Under the pieces are notes generated by a model. The model was not told the DNA's origin. It saw nothing but the letters and a program-made list of their open reading frames with translations, and ran no database searches. From Symsagittifera roscoffensis (Eukaryota; Xenacoelomorpha; Acoela; Convolutidae): a stretch of 64,000 bases of DNA. The stretch is taken from NCBI RefSeq assembly GCF_963678635.1, contig NC_087066.1, positions 35,028,952 through 35,092,951 of the forward strand, read 5' to 3'. A program made the position numbers and the translations under genes. This document shows positions 45,236-57,378 of the stretch, one piece after another (position 1 is the stretch's first letter; each line of letters starts with the position of its first letter).

Positions 45236-47089
45236 GACACAAAATTGTGCGCCTGTCCAGTGCACAGTTTGGCCTCGTAATGGTTGTTTGAATTGAAACA
45301 CTATCATTGAATCACTTGTTGAACTCATAGAAAAAGAAAGATCTAAGAGCGAAAACTTCCTTAAAAATATGCTATTTACAAGTATTTGAAAGTTTCAGAA
45401 GTAGATCAGCAAAAATGAGATCCAACATGTTCCAATTACCAAACAATTCTTATGTATATTTTGATAAAAATTTCTTAACTTGTGATTTCAATTAAGCGCT
45501 TTGATAGTGCAAAGGAATCCGATAAACCAATAGGGTGTGCGGTGCGTGTTAAGAGTAACAAGGTTGACCATATCTGTATAGAGACCTCGTTTGCTTTTCA
45601 TTATAAATTTGAAGTAAAGAGCAGCGCAGCAACCAAAACAAAAAAAAACAGTTTTTTATCCACATGGTAAAACTGAAACGTTCAAAACATTAAGTGACAT
45701 TTAGAACATAAAAGGCAACAGGTTTAATGAAGACATAGATGAAGACAGATAATGATCGTAACATTATCAGAGTATATCTTCAGAGCATCAACCGGGCTAA
45801 ATTAGACACAGTTAGAAAGGAATGAAGATGACTCTCACCGGAGTTCACATATGCGTAACCAGATAATCTATATATACTCACTCTTGGCTCTCTTTCAACC
45901 TGTTCAAAGCCGCATGCCAGCTGGAAAAGAGCAGTCCCGAATGGATCATATGAAAAAGAACTTTAGAGTTTCAAACTAATTTCATAGTTTCACAGGTATA
46001 CTGCGACCAGCCCATTAACATGTGCTTCGATTAGCATGCCCATGTAGTAAATGAAGTTGGAAGTTGACTTGTTCCCTATATTTTAACATTTGCTCACTCA
46101 AGTTGGATCAACTGTACAATACAATTCCAAATCCCCCCCCCCCTCATCTAAGTGACCTAACGTAGAGTTCCCTCCCCAAGCATGTATTAAGTCTGAAAAA
46201 AATAATCTTCTGTAAATAAACGCGTAAATAATTTTGTGTTTACATGCGGAATTGCATTTGTATGCTGCTAATTACACAAACTAATGTTTTAATTCCATTT
46301 TCTTTTGTAATGCGGTAAATTTTGAATGAATCTAGACTATGATCAAAGTTAGCTTATGAAAAATCCATTTTTCTCCCCCCAAACTTGATTTGGGTAAAAT
46401 TGTTCGTTTGATCTCTCAAGTTTGCATACTTGAATAGTGTGCATCTCCGCAAAGGTTAAAGTGAACTTGGAAAAGTGATGTCAATGGGGTCTAGGAAATC
46501 AGACAGCCGTTAAAAACGGAATTTCACAATAACTTTAGAATTTAGACGATAAGAACTGGACCACACAAGTTTTTTTGTTTAGAATGAAGTTGCATGAAAA
46601 CAACAAGCGTATATGATTACAGAACTGAACTATTCAATTTTATTATCTTAAATTAATTATAAAACATTAATCGAAAAAGCAAACTCAATTTTTGAAATGA
46701 ATAAATTATGCAACTGTGGAATAAATCACATGATTTGTGGTTGGACAGCCAATTTTTACCCCATCAAAAGTTAATTAAAGTCTGTAAACAAGTTTCACGC
46801 AATTTGCACCCAAGTTATTGTCTAATCTGCCTTATTTTCTGATCGTAAAATTTGCTTGTCGGTCGTCTAATTTCCTAAACCCTAATTTCAACTAAGAAAT
46901 GAGGTTCTATTTTGCTTTGTGTAAGCATAAACGTGTAAAGCAAATATCAATCTTTGTAATGGTGCTCAAATATGTGTTTCATAATGGCAAATAAGTTGCA
47001 CATGCTTCAAGAAAAGTTCAAATTCTAGAGAATTTTGACCAATAAAAAAAAATGTTAAGCAAAAAAAGTGTAGATAAAAACGTTTCAAA
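45236..47089. other. Receptor intron, no feature recognised
   Basis: AT-rich sequence inside the long receptor intron. I see no exon-like frame, tRNA or strong repeat apart from a C run (46132-46142) and poly-A tracts. Confidence 0.5.
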
Positions 47090-47562
47090 AGACGGCTCGT
47101 ATCAGGGCAAAAACCCGAAAGTTTTGACTGCGTTTTATTATCTGTGGATTTTTCTTCTAAAAAATTGACTGATGAGTTTTTAAAAAAAAAAGAAAAAACT
47201 TCAAAAATCATCCCTCACGGGCTATGTAAAGTACAAAAAGATATCTTTCGCATATAGCAAAGTATTCAATAGACCAGAGAGCATGCCCCATTTCAATTTA
47301 GACCAATTTTTGTTCGGAGTAAATGTTTGCTTACGCGTCAAAGCAGGAAATATATCGCGCGTTAATTGTCCCAAACTGGCAAACTTCAAACCCCCATAAC
47401 TTTACCAAAAATGATTACAGGTAATTATTATTATTTTTAAATTTTCAACACAAGAGTACCTTCCAAATGATGCAAAAAGTTGAAAGTCGAAATTTTTCTG
47501 GAAGAACTAATCGTCCCGAGCACAAATTTTTTCTCACTTTGTTCGAAAGTCGGAAAAATAAC
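47090..47562 (-). repeat. R-family interspersed repeat (reverse orientation)
   Basis: Reverse copy of the intron repeat. It begins GGCTCGTATCAGGGCAAAAA, passes the CGCGCGTTAATTGTCCC and TAACTTTACCAAAAATGATTAC segments and ends GAGCACAAATTTTTTCTCAC...GTTCGAAAGTCGGAA. In full copies the family is about 500 bp. Confidence 0.65.
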
Positions 47563-48270
47563 ACTAAATTAAAATACTTACAAAACTTTTTTCACCGACT
47601 CTTAATGACTAAAAGTTGTACAGAGCGTTGGACTCTTCCAAAATCAGACTTACGGAATGTCAGCTCGAGAAATTTTTTAAACACCCTTAAAAATATATGA
47701 ATCGCAAATCTGGCCATTTTTGGCTTTCCGTGTTCACAAATGTTTCACGGAATTTAAGCTTATTGAAATAATTCCCGTGACTCGGTACCTGAAAAAGCTC
47801 AATTCAATTTTACAAATGACCAACCCAACACAAAACTGAATGTTTATAATATTTTGAGCTGATGGGTAATCGAAATGCGAACCTCCGAAATTTGCATTAT
47901 TTTACCGTTTCTCTATAGGTCTCCGAGTAAAGGTTGAAAAATAAATGACGCTTTCTACAATTAGCATGAAATTTTTTTTCTGAATGCTGATATAATAATT
48001 GTATCTGTTGTTTTCTTCGAATTATTTTTCTATAATTGTTACCTGGGTCAAAATTGTCAAAAATACCTGATTTGTTTTTAAAACAAACTTTCAAGCCCAA
48101 AATAGCGTCCGCAAAATCTGATTACAGAGTGCCCTTGTTGTTTTACTTGCGCCGTAGTTGACTAATTCCCGCATTTTTTTTGCATTTTGGCTTAAAAATT
48201 GTTTGAAACCAGCGTCAACGATGTGATTTTGTCCATTCACAAATGATACGGTATACGAATTAAAGACTAC

Positions 48271-50480
48271 TAGCAAGCCCGTTTTCACTGATCAATCAAC
48301 TCGCAATCTATTCAAGCAAAAAACTTTAAATATCCCCAAGTTGTTGCATATGGTGAATTGGTTCGGAAGAAAAATAAGTTTTTCTGAGCAAGTAATTCAA
48401 GCGATGAGACTTAAATTATTTGAGTTGCTTTCATAAAGCGAATCAGCCTGTTTGAAAAATTTTTCTAAGCAAGATAATTAGGTAATTTTTTTGCAAAACT
48501 TTAGGTTAATTTCTATTTCAGAGCAAGCTAGTCAGGTAAAAAAAAAACTTGAAGTTTTTCAAATTACTTTGTAGAACGAATCGTTTCAAAAAATTTTGAA
48601 TTTTTTCCAAGCAAGCTACTCAAGCAGTGAAATTTTAAAATTTTCAATCACCTTGCAAAACAGTAAAGTTTTCTATGTAAGACAATCAAGTGATTAAGCA
48701 TTGCAATTTAATAAGTTATTTCATTGAGCAACTAGATTAATGAGAAAATTTAATTCAAAAAAATCTATTTGAGCAAAAAAAATCGAAAATTTCTTAGTCA
48801 TTTTGTCAAGCGAATCGGTTCATTGAGTCTTTATATTTTTCGAGCAACCTATTGGCCTATTGAAATCTTGCAGTGTTCCAAGTTGTTTCATGGAGCGAAA
48901 CGGTTAGCAAAATTTGGACAAAACGAGCCATGTGTTTGCAGTAATTCCAATTGTATCATCGAGAGATAAAGCTCACGAAAAAGTCAAATTTTTTAGGCAA
49001 GCTATTCAAAAGTTTCATGAAAAAAATTGTTTTGCCAAAAAATTACGTTTTCATCGCAAGCTATTGAAGCAATGAAACTTTCAAAATACTTCTTGGTCTA
49101 TCATAGAGAAAGCTATTGAAGTGAATATACTATAAAACTTTTTGAAGTTCTTTTCGAAGCTTGGATTGTTTCTCAAAAAGGCCAGCTGAAAAGTTTGAAG
49201 CCAGCCAGCCAGTATAGCAATGAAGCTTTAAATTATTTCGAAAGTGCTTTTATCGCGTGGATTTAGTTTCCAAAAAAAACTTTGAAATATTTCGAATTAG
49301 TTCAAAGATTGAACCAGTTTACAAAAAAAATCATTTTTCAACAACTTAGTACAAAAAAATCTACGATCAGAGGTTGTTAGAGAAGTCTTTGAAAATTTCA
49401 ATTTATTTTTAAGGCAAATCAATTAGCAAAAAAATAGTTTTTCCAAGCAAGCTATTCCAGCTACACGTTTCTGAATTTTTTGAATTATTTCATAAACTGA
49501 ATGGCTTCGCGAAAAAATGAAAGTGTTTTTTTAACAAACTATTCCAGCTATTACACTTTTAAAAGTTTCAATCTAGTTATAGAGGGAATTGATGCGCAAA
49601 AATTGGTTTTTTATAAAGTAAAGATGTTGCTGTTCTTAGTTGGTTTGTTTCAGATTGAAATGAAACTGTAACCGCAAAATTTTGGACAAAAATTGGACCT
49701 AGTGTCTAGCTTTGAAATTGAATTGAGTTCATAATATTTAAAGAACTGAATAATTTCAAAAATAAATCGAGAAATTTCCATTTTTTAGAATAAAGAATGT
49801 TTGAAATTTCTACAAAACTTTTGCCTAAGCGCCTCTTAAACATTGTCCAACGTATATTTTTTAACCAGTGTGCCTTTTAAGTTCAAAAAACATGCAAATT
49901 GTTTAATATATAGACTAGCAAGCCCGTTTTAACTATCAATCAGCTCACAAAAAATATGTGTTCTTCTGTTCAAGCTATTCAAGCAATGAAAAATTTCAAG
50001 TTGAGCAATCTCGTAAATCGATTTTTTTTGACAGAATCCGTTTGCGAAAAATAAACATATTTAAGGAAGTTATTCATGTTCTGAATCTTCGAAAGATTTC
50101 AAATCTTTCATGACGATAATCAATTGGCGAATGCTTTTTTAAATTAATATCATTCATCTAACAAAACTTTGAAACTTTTTAAATTTTTTTTCATATCGCA
50201 AATCATTTTAGAAAAGGTAAGTTTTTTGAAGCTTTGAGGTTGCTGTTTTAGTTGACTTGTTTCAGACTTAAATAAATCTGCAAAAGCAAAATTGTTGAAA
50301 AAAGTGGACAGGGACTATCTAGCTTTGAAGCTGAACCGAGTTCCTTTTGTTTCAAGAGCCTAGATTTTTTCCCAATACTTGATGGTTCTGAATGAATGAT
50401 TCTTACACGTTCATATCCGCTTTTTTCAAACGTGGTGCTCGATAGCGTTTGAAACATTAGGCCTTATGCTAAACTATGCT
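48271..50480. repeat. Degenerate tandem repeat around AAGCAAGCTATTCAAGCAATG, two large units
   Basis: The phrase GCAAGCTATTCAAGCAATGA, with the following ACTTTNAAATTATTT and AGCGAATCGGTT-like text, recurs in worn form roughly every 100-130 bp between 48300 and 49560. A second, shorter array begins at 49914 with the same lead-in (ACTAGCAAGCCCGTTTT) and ends with the same GTTGCTGTT..AGTT..TTGTTTCAGA..GAAA segment near 49630 and 50240. No coding potential. Confidence 0.6.
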
Positions 50481-53009
50481 CTTTCATTTAATATATAAGA
50501 TTTTAAGGATTTTCTTACAAATAAATCAATTTCACTGACTTTTTGGCTTTGTTCTTGGGTTCCGAATTTACAGTTTTTAAACACACTTTCATCAATCCAG
50601 GTTTTCAGAAATGCCACATCAAAATAATTTTAATCATAAGTGTATGAACAATCATAATATTAGAAAGCAAAAAATTGTAATAAAATGATTTATGTTGTTT
50701 GGTATCTAACAAAAAAAGTTTACAGAGCTTCGAAGCTGCTGAAAAAACGTATTAAATTTTGATGACCAGCGGCTTTGAAACATTTCATTCATTGCATTTG
50801 AAAGCCTGAAAAGCTAAACCATGCAGCAGTTTTTGAGGCGTTCTGGAAATCGTGGCAAAAATGGTAGACTTTAGAAAAATGGCCCTTTTACAATAAGTTC
50901 TGTTTGTCGCTAGATATAAATGCTTCAAATAAATAACACAATAAATTAAATCAACACGCACCCTAGTCTATATAGTTATTTCAATGCTTATTGGTAACCC
51001 AAGTCTTTAACCATCGGATGAATTTTAATTTCATGCATCAAGAGAAAAAGTTTAATTTGAATTTTCTTCTGCCTTCCATTTTCAGGCCGCAAAACGCAGG
51101 AGGCTTTGATTGGTGGCTTGAAAACAAACAAAAACGAGTTCGAAGGGTTTTTATAAGGAACGTTCATCAATTATTTGCGCTGTTCAAAAAAAACTTTGAA
51201 TCCTCATTTTTCACTTAAGTCATAAAGATTATTAAACAAAATGACCATTGATTGATGAATATCTTCTTTTTGGTCATAACTGAACATTTTTTTGTCCCAG
51301 ACTAGTTTTTTTTGTCAGGAAAAATTTCTACCCAACAGACATAAATAATTGACGCTGAAAAATTGATTACTTGCAGACATTTTTTTTGGAACGACTTGAT
51401 TTTTTAAATTGGATTGTTTGTTTTTGTATTGCTCTTTTCACAAAAATTTATTCTCCTCTTTTTCACTTAGGTCGTAACAGTTACTAAAAAATTTGACAAT
51501 TGATTGGTGAATCAAATTTCTCCAAAAAATTGATAACTGGAAAATGTCAGTTTAAAGCACTGGCAGGTACCTTCATTTTGGTCAAAATTGAATAAATTTT
51601 TCTCTAAGACGTGCTTTTTTGTCTGGAAAGTTTCTTACAAACATATGATTGATGCTAAAATGATTGATGCTTTTAAAGTTTTTTATCCCCGTTTTATCAA
51701 TTCAAAACTAATTTTTGTCAAAAAAAATTCTTTCATGGTAGGATTATTAGAAAGACAAATTTGTTCTAAAACAGAATTCCAAAACAAGGACTCACCGTAA
51801 ACTATTTTTTTCTCTCGTCTGATTGCAAAATTACTTTAGATATTTAATGCATGATTCCAGTTTTTTTTGACAACATTCTCTTTTTTCAAAAATCCCTATA
51901 ATTTAGGGCTTACTGACTTACTTAACATGTTTCTTGCGATTCTTAAGAATCTGAAACTTTTTTAATTTTCTTTGTTTTCTTTCCCAAGTATTGGCAACAG
52001 ACCATAAGTCTTAGCTTCAGTTGGATCATTTTGGGACTATACGTTCCTCAATGCAGAAAAATTAAAGTCAAGAAGAAAACAAGAAAAAATTTTTGTTCAA
52101 TTGTCAAAAAAATGATCATTTTTGAGCCAAAAAAATTTACCAAAAAACAAAAACAGGAGAGAAGAGGCTGTATCTAAGCAAAATGTTTCTGCTATCAGCA
52201 ACATGATGATGTGACAAGAAAAAGAATCAGATAAAAAAAGTAATTTTGGTTTTTTAGCGAGGCGTGAAATTAACATCGCTCAAATTAAATTGAGTTTTTG
52301 TTTTTCTTCTCCAAAGACCTCCCAAATTCATAAACAGGTTCACTGAATAGCCACAACTGATGGTCCATAAGTGTATCTACCGCCACCTCGATACTACCAA
52401 CTGGAATTTTGTGTTTTTGTTTCTCTATTCGAAAACTTACAATACACAAATCGACAAATCGTTGTTAGATTCTTTTTGAACTGAAGGCTCTTAAAGTTTC
52501 TTTGATAAATGTTCCAGGTTGAACACATCTTATTCAAACGTGCAAACTGCTGATATTTACCCTATGGCAGATAACTTTTGTTTTCGACAAAGCGTATGAT
52601 ATTTTTTGAGTGTCTTCAAAACTTACAACAACTGGTCCTTTTGAAATGAGATTAAAGTTTTTTAAACCGATGGCAAACAGCGGTTTGGCTCAATGCTCTT
52701 TTTTCATATCTGTCGCGAAAAGAACTTCCGAGTAGAGTTAAACTGCCCACAAAAACCATCCCGGTCGGCAAGTTTTGTAATCAGCGTCTGATTAAAACAC
52801 AATTTTGTCGACCAGGAGTCGCAAAACATTATAAAACACACAATAATCATAAGAACAGTTGTAGCAGGAAGAAGGCAAGTAAATTAGTCGGAACGATGTG
52901 TAACTAGACATAGTTTATACAACTCACTAGTCAAAAAGGATATTTTATTCAAAACCAAAACAAAAAATAAACGTTATACTGTTTGCCAGTTTGTTTGAAA
53001 CCAAAACGA
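50481..53009. other. Receptor intron, AT-rich, nothing recognised
   Basis: Long AT-rich intronic sequence with poly-A and poly-T tracts. Related phrases (CACTTAGGTCGTAA, TTGATTGGTGAATC) occur twice near 51210-51250 and 51460-51510, suggesting an old short duplication. No exon is seen. Confidence 0.45.
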
Positions 53010-54005
53010 AACAAGACTGCTTGTATCAGGGCGAAGCCCTGATTGTTCCGACTGCTTTTTAAGGTCTACGGAGTAGTAATAGAATGAAAAAATGATATGT
53101 ACAAAATTTTTTTGAAAATCATCCCCCACATGCCATATAAAGTGCAAAGTGATAAATTTCGCTCCAAGTAACAAATCAAATATTGTTCAGACTTTCAATA
53201 CGAAAAGAACGGAATATTTGTGCTCGGGGTGGGTTTTTTTCTTCAGACAAATTTCGACTTTTTAACTAGCCGTTTTTGACGGATTTTGTTTATATCATTG
53301 AAAAATTATTGTTGTCCTGAGCTTAAATTTGAAAAGATACTTTGTCTGTAATCATTTTTGTAAAGTTATGGGGGTTTAAAGATGGCCAATTGGGGACAAT
53401 TACCGAGCGATATATTTCGCGCTATTAACGCGTCAGCGAGATTTAATCCGTCTCAGAAAGCGTTCCAAAATGTTTTAAGGAAGCTTATATACCATAATTA
53501 ATTTGTTAATAGGAGCCAAGTCTATCACTTTGTACTCAATATGACGTGTGGGGGATGTTTTTACTAAAAATCTTAAATTTTGTTTATTACATTTAAACTT
53601 TCCAGGTTATTACTGCTCCATAGACCTTAAAAGGCAGCCAGAACATTCAAGGCTTCGCCCTGATACGAGCAGTTTTGCTGCAATTAAGTTTCCTTCAAAT
53701 AATTTGGAGCGATTTCTAAGACGGAACAATACTCCGCTTACGCCTTAATAGCGCGAAATATAATGTGCGTTAATTGTTCCAAGTTGGCCAAAATGCAATC
53801 TTTAAACCCTCATAACTTAACGAAAAATAACCACAAGTAGAAATTTTTTTTTCAATTTTGACCTCAGGACAACAATACCTTTTGAAAGATTTTTAAAAAA
53901 TTCCACAAAAATGGCTAAATAAAAAGACAAATATTGCCTGAAGAAAAAAACCCACCCCGAGCACAAACATTCCGTTACTTTCGTTACGGAAGTCGGAACA
54001 ACGAG
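53010..54005. repeat. R-family cluster: partial reverse, forward and reverse copies
   Basis: 53010-53189 is reverse (starting GACTGCTTGTATCAGGGC, hairpin ATCAGGGC-GAA-GCCCTGAT at 53025-53043). 53190-53695 is forward (GGAATATTTGTGCTCGGGGT to GGCTTCGCCCTGATACGAGC). 53696-54005 is reverse again, ending ACTTTCGTTACGGAAGTCGG. The back-to-back arrangement makes large imperfect inverted repeats. Confidence 0.7.
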
Positions 54006-54182
54006 GGCTTTGGTTGTTGAGCAACTGGCGTAGATTTCTCCGGTCGTTTAAAAAAACAGCAAACAAAATTGTGTCCTTTTTAGAAATTTAATATCGTTTT
54101 TTTTTCGTGTGTGATTTCATGAGAAAACTATATAAACAAGTAGACAAATTGCAAACTGGACTTAAATGACGAAAATGGTTCT

Positions 54183-54695
54183 AAAGTGAACAAGACTGCT
54201 CGTATCAGGTTAAGGTTTATGGAGCAGTAGTAACATAAAAAAAATTAAATTTAAAGAAAATAAATTTAAAATTGTTTTTTCAAAAATTTGAAAATTTTTA
54301 TGAAATCATCACCCTAAATGCCATATAAAGTTCAAAAAAATAAATTTTGCTCCTATTAACGAATCAATTCTGGCAAATATGCTTTTTTCAACCAATTTGG
54401 AACGATTGAATCTCCGCTCACGCGTTAATAGACCGAAATATATCGCGCGTTAATTGTCCTAAATTGACCAAAATGGCAATCTTTAACCCCCATAACTACT
54501 TTTAAAAAAATGATCACAGGTGAAATATTTATTCAACTTTAAGCTCAGAACAACAATACCTTTTGAATAATTTAAAAAAATTCCGTCAAAAATGGCTAGA
54601 TAAAAAGTTGAAATTTGTCTGAAGAAAAAAAAACCCACCTCGAGCACAAATATTCCGTTACTTTCGTATCGAAAATCGAAACAATAAAAAAACAA
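54183..54695 (-). repeat. R-family interspersed repeat (reverse)
   Basis: Starts ACAAGACTGCTCGTATCAGG and ends ATTCCGTTACTTTCGTATCG, with the ATATATCGCGCGTTAATTGTC segment inside. The terminal hairpin has lost one arm here. Confidence 0.65.
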
Positions 54696-55289
54696 AAATA
54701 ATGAAAAAATCCAAAAACAATTAGAAGGAACGTTTTTTCCAAAATAAGCGCTTATTCATTTTCTAAAACTAGTATCGTCTGAAAAACGTTTTTTACTAGC
54801 CTGACGACCAATTATCCAAAAAAAGAATCGGTGCTCGATCGCATTACTCGTTCGGTCTGACTAAAAGGACATTAAAATGATCAATGACCCAAATTTTTTC
54901 AGTAATTATTTTTGCATGGAAAACAAGGAATAGGAACAACGAAACAAGGTTAACCCATTTCTGTAAAATAAGCACAGAATATTCTGGCCAAAATTTGAAA
55001 AGAACTACCTTAAAATGTTTCAGCGGTTAATTCGCGACACTGAATTTTTTTTTGGAAATTAATTAATGTTGTTCAGATCTGCGCAAAGACGGATTTTATA
55101 AGTTATATCACTGCACCCATTCCAAAGATTATTTGTGGTGCCATTTTCTGACTGGAAAAAAAATAAAAAATAAAGTAAAACACACGAGAACACAAGTTTC
55201 CTCCCCATTTGCGGGGAATTGAACTGCTCTAAAACTTAAAAAATTTAGTTTCCTTTTTGCAAGTATAGTTCTTTTCTGCAACTAAAGCT

Positions 55290-55835
55290 TAGCGTTTTGT
55301 TCCGAGTTTCGATACGAAAGTAACGGAATATTTGTGCTTGGGGTGGGTTTTTTTTCTTCAGCCAAATTTCGACTTTTTAACTAGCCATTTTCGACAGATT
55401 TTTTAAAATATCATTCGAAATGTATTGTTGTCCTGAGCTAAAATTTGAAAAGATATTTCACCTGTGATCATTTTTCGTAAGGTTATGGGGGCTTAAAAGT
55501 TGCCATTTTGGCCGATTGGGACAATTAACGCGCGATAAATTTCGCGCTATTAACGCGTAAGCGGAGATTTAATCTGTCTTAGAAATCGTTCCAAATTGGT
55601 TGAAGGAATTTTAATTGCTTTAATTGATTTGTGAAAAGGAGCGAAATCTATCTTTTTATACTTTATATGGCGTATGGGAGGTTGATTTTCATAAAAAATT
55701 TCAAATTTAGAGAAAAAAAATTTTTCTTTTTGTTTTATTACATTTTTTTTGTTATTACTGCTCCATAAACCTTAAAAGGCAGTCGGAACATTCAGGGCTT
55801 CGCCCTGATACGAACAGTCTTGTCTTCAATTTATA
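55290..55835 (+). repeat. R-family interspersed repeat (forward, near full length)
   Basis: Best single copy. It starts TTCCGAGTTTCGATACGAAAGT, followed by GGGGTGGGTTTTTTTTCTTC and the palindromic AACGCGCGATAAATTTCGCGC, and ends CAGTCGGAACATTCAGGGCT and TCGCCCTGATACGAACAGTC. No open frame of note, so it is non-autonomous. Confidence 0.7.
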
Positions 55836-56255
55836 TGAGACTATCCCTGTTTGTTTTTTGTTAACTAGCAGATGCAGAAAGAAGTAGCCATTTTGTCTAT
55901 TAAAAGTATACCGGCTGATTAGCTATTAGCTTCGATTTTTGAAGAGTTTACAATCAAAAGTTATTTCTATTTGCTCTCTAGGTCTGATTTTGGAATGACA
56001 ATCTGTTCAAAAAGTTGCCTGCAAGACTTATCAACAAAATACCACCACCTAATTGAAAATTCAAATGAAAATGGCTTTCGATTTCTACAAAGCTTTCTAG
56101 TTGAAAAAAAAAATGTTTTCAGCCTCACAATCTTTTCAGTCTCGCAACCAAATGCTCGGCCAATTGAATCGAATATTGGCATATTCAAAATTGATTTGTG
56201 TTGTTATGAAGTTAAGAAGACATGAAGTGGAAGGAAAGAAGGAGTTGCGACTCAC

Positions 56256-56307
56256 TTTCGTTTGGCTGACTTCTGGTCTTGATGCTGGCTGGAATTCGCA
56301 CTCCTCT
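56256..56307 (-). CDS. Small receptor exon (intracellular loop 3, second part)
   Basis: A 52-nt exon between the acceptor CAACATACGCAG and the donor GTGAGTCGC. The base left by the preceding exon plus this exon reads K-RSANSSQHQDQKSAKR with two bases over. The terminal exons all begin with the single G needed to finish that codon, giving a K that joins to KDESGAKGGKHIKALK ahead of TM6. A basic run just before TM6 is typical of muscarinic-type receptors. The exon is short, so it could be a chance match. The argument for it is that both splice sites are good and both phases fit. It is followed by an intron of about 15.9 kb that contains most of the repeats in 40.8-56.2 kb. Confidence 0.6.
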
Positions 56308-56583
56308 CTGCGTATGTTGTAGTAGGTCCAATTACAGCTGCAAAATGAAACAACTTTCATCCGAAATTCTGAAGTTCTCCAGATATTTCAATCTGTTTTT
56401 ACTAAAACTCATTAGCTACAATGTTCCATGGATCTATGCTTTTTATGCACTTCTCGTCGAACTTAACATATATGTTTTTGTGAAAGATACGTTCAAAAAA
56501 TTGAAATTGAGCAAGGCTGTCGAGGAAAAGGTCACTAGACCACATGAGGAGAAGTTCCACACAGGTTTTGCAGTCTCACTTAC

Positions 56584-56872
56584 TGATGCTCTGCTTGGGA
56601 CTATCCTGTTTGATATTGAGGTGAACGGGAGCTCCCCCGTTCTGATTCACACACGTGGGCTCCTCTTTCTCCGCCCTTGCCCCTCCCTGCAGTGTCCTGT
56701 TTTCCCGAATCCTTCTCTTCCCCACCTTTGGACTGGAACCTGCTGCTGTTGTAGTTGGAGTTGGAGTAGGATGGTTCTTCTCACATACAGTGGCCTCTCT
56801 GATCCGGATCAAGGGAAGGGTGGTGGTCGTTTTTGTCTTTGCTTTTGATTTTGTCTCCAGGTTGCGGATGAC
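56584..56872 (-). CDS. Aminergic GPCR exon encoding intracellular loop 3 (first part)
   Basis: Third visible receptor exon, starting in phase 0 after GGTTGACAG and ending before a strong donor, GTAAGTGAG. It encodes a hydrophilic stretch rich in K, R, T, P and S (beginning VIRNLETKSKAKTK, later PTPTPTTTAAG, ending KQDSPKQSI). It has no membrane segment, as expected for the long variable third cytoplasmic loop of muscarinic-type receptors, where G-protein selectivity and desensitisation are set. It is 289 nt long and leaves one base (A). Identity rests on position between TM5 and TM6 and on phase continuity, not on conserved motifs, because this loop is poorly conserved between families. An antisense open frame across the same stretch is a composition shadow. 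Confidence 0.68.
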
Positions 56873-57193
56873 CTGTCAACCGGAAAACCAAAACACTTTT
56901 CAAACATTTTGGTAGGTTTTGTGTGGCGTTTTTGTTTGTAGTTGTGAAGCTGCAGTTTTGAATGAACTTGTTTATTGTTTGTCCGCCACCTACTACCCTC
57001 GATAATAAAATACAGGAAGATCGCGTTACCTGAAGGAAGGCAAGTTTGAGTTGAACTCTTTATGATTTGATTGAACCCATTTATTGAGGTTGAAAATAAA
57101 AACGGATGTCTCGCTTCATTGACGGAGAAGTTTTAGAAACGTTGTAGCATGAGTTTGGCCTATCGAGAAATTTTAAGTGTTTTAGAGTGCGAC
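56873..57193 (-). other. Receptor intron (321 nt)
   Basis: Short intron between the TM5 exon and the first loop 3 exon, ending GGTTGACAG. No repeats or other features seen. Confidence 0.6.
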
Positions 57194-57378
57194 CTTGAGT
57201 TTAGTTTGTCGCTCGTTGCGTTTGGACAGTCGCTTGGCCACCCTGTATATCTGGATGTAGAGGGCGATGATGATGAACAGTGGCACCCAGAATGACATGA
57301 CAGCTATGGCCACATTGAGAGTGACGTTCTCCTGGTATGGCACGTAGCAGTCGCTCTCCGGCACTGGGGGAGTACCCG
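57194..57378 (-). CDS. Aminergic GPCR exon encoding extracellular loop 2 and TM5
   Basis: Second visible receptor exon. After the acceptor TTTTGTTCAG it supplies two bases completing the codon left open by the TM4 exon, then reads through TPPVPESDCYVPYQENVT. The cysteine in ESDCYV fits the extracellular loop 2 cysteine that pairs with TM3. Next comes a hydrophobic TM5 with FWVP, matching the F-x-x-P pattern of aminergic TM5, then IYRVAKRLSKRNERQTKLK, the basic start of intracellular loop 3. It is 185 nt long and with the carried base gives whole codons, ending in phase 0. The donor I chose (AAG then GTCGCA) is weak, so the 3' boundary is less certain than the rest. Without splicing the frame stops three codons later. 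The following intron is 321 nt. Confidence 0.82.

Noticed and set aside
56279-56848. 189-codon plus-strand open frame
   Set aside because: It is antisense to the loop 3 exons of the receptor and spans an intron. The minus strand has phase-matched exons with splice sites.
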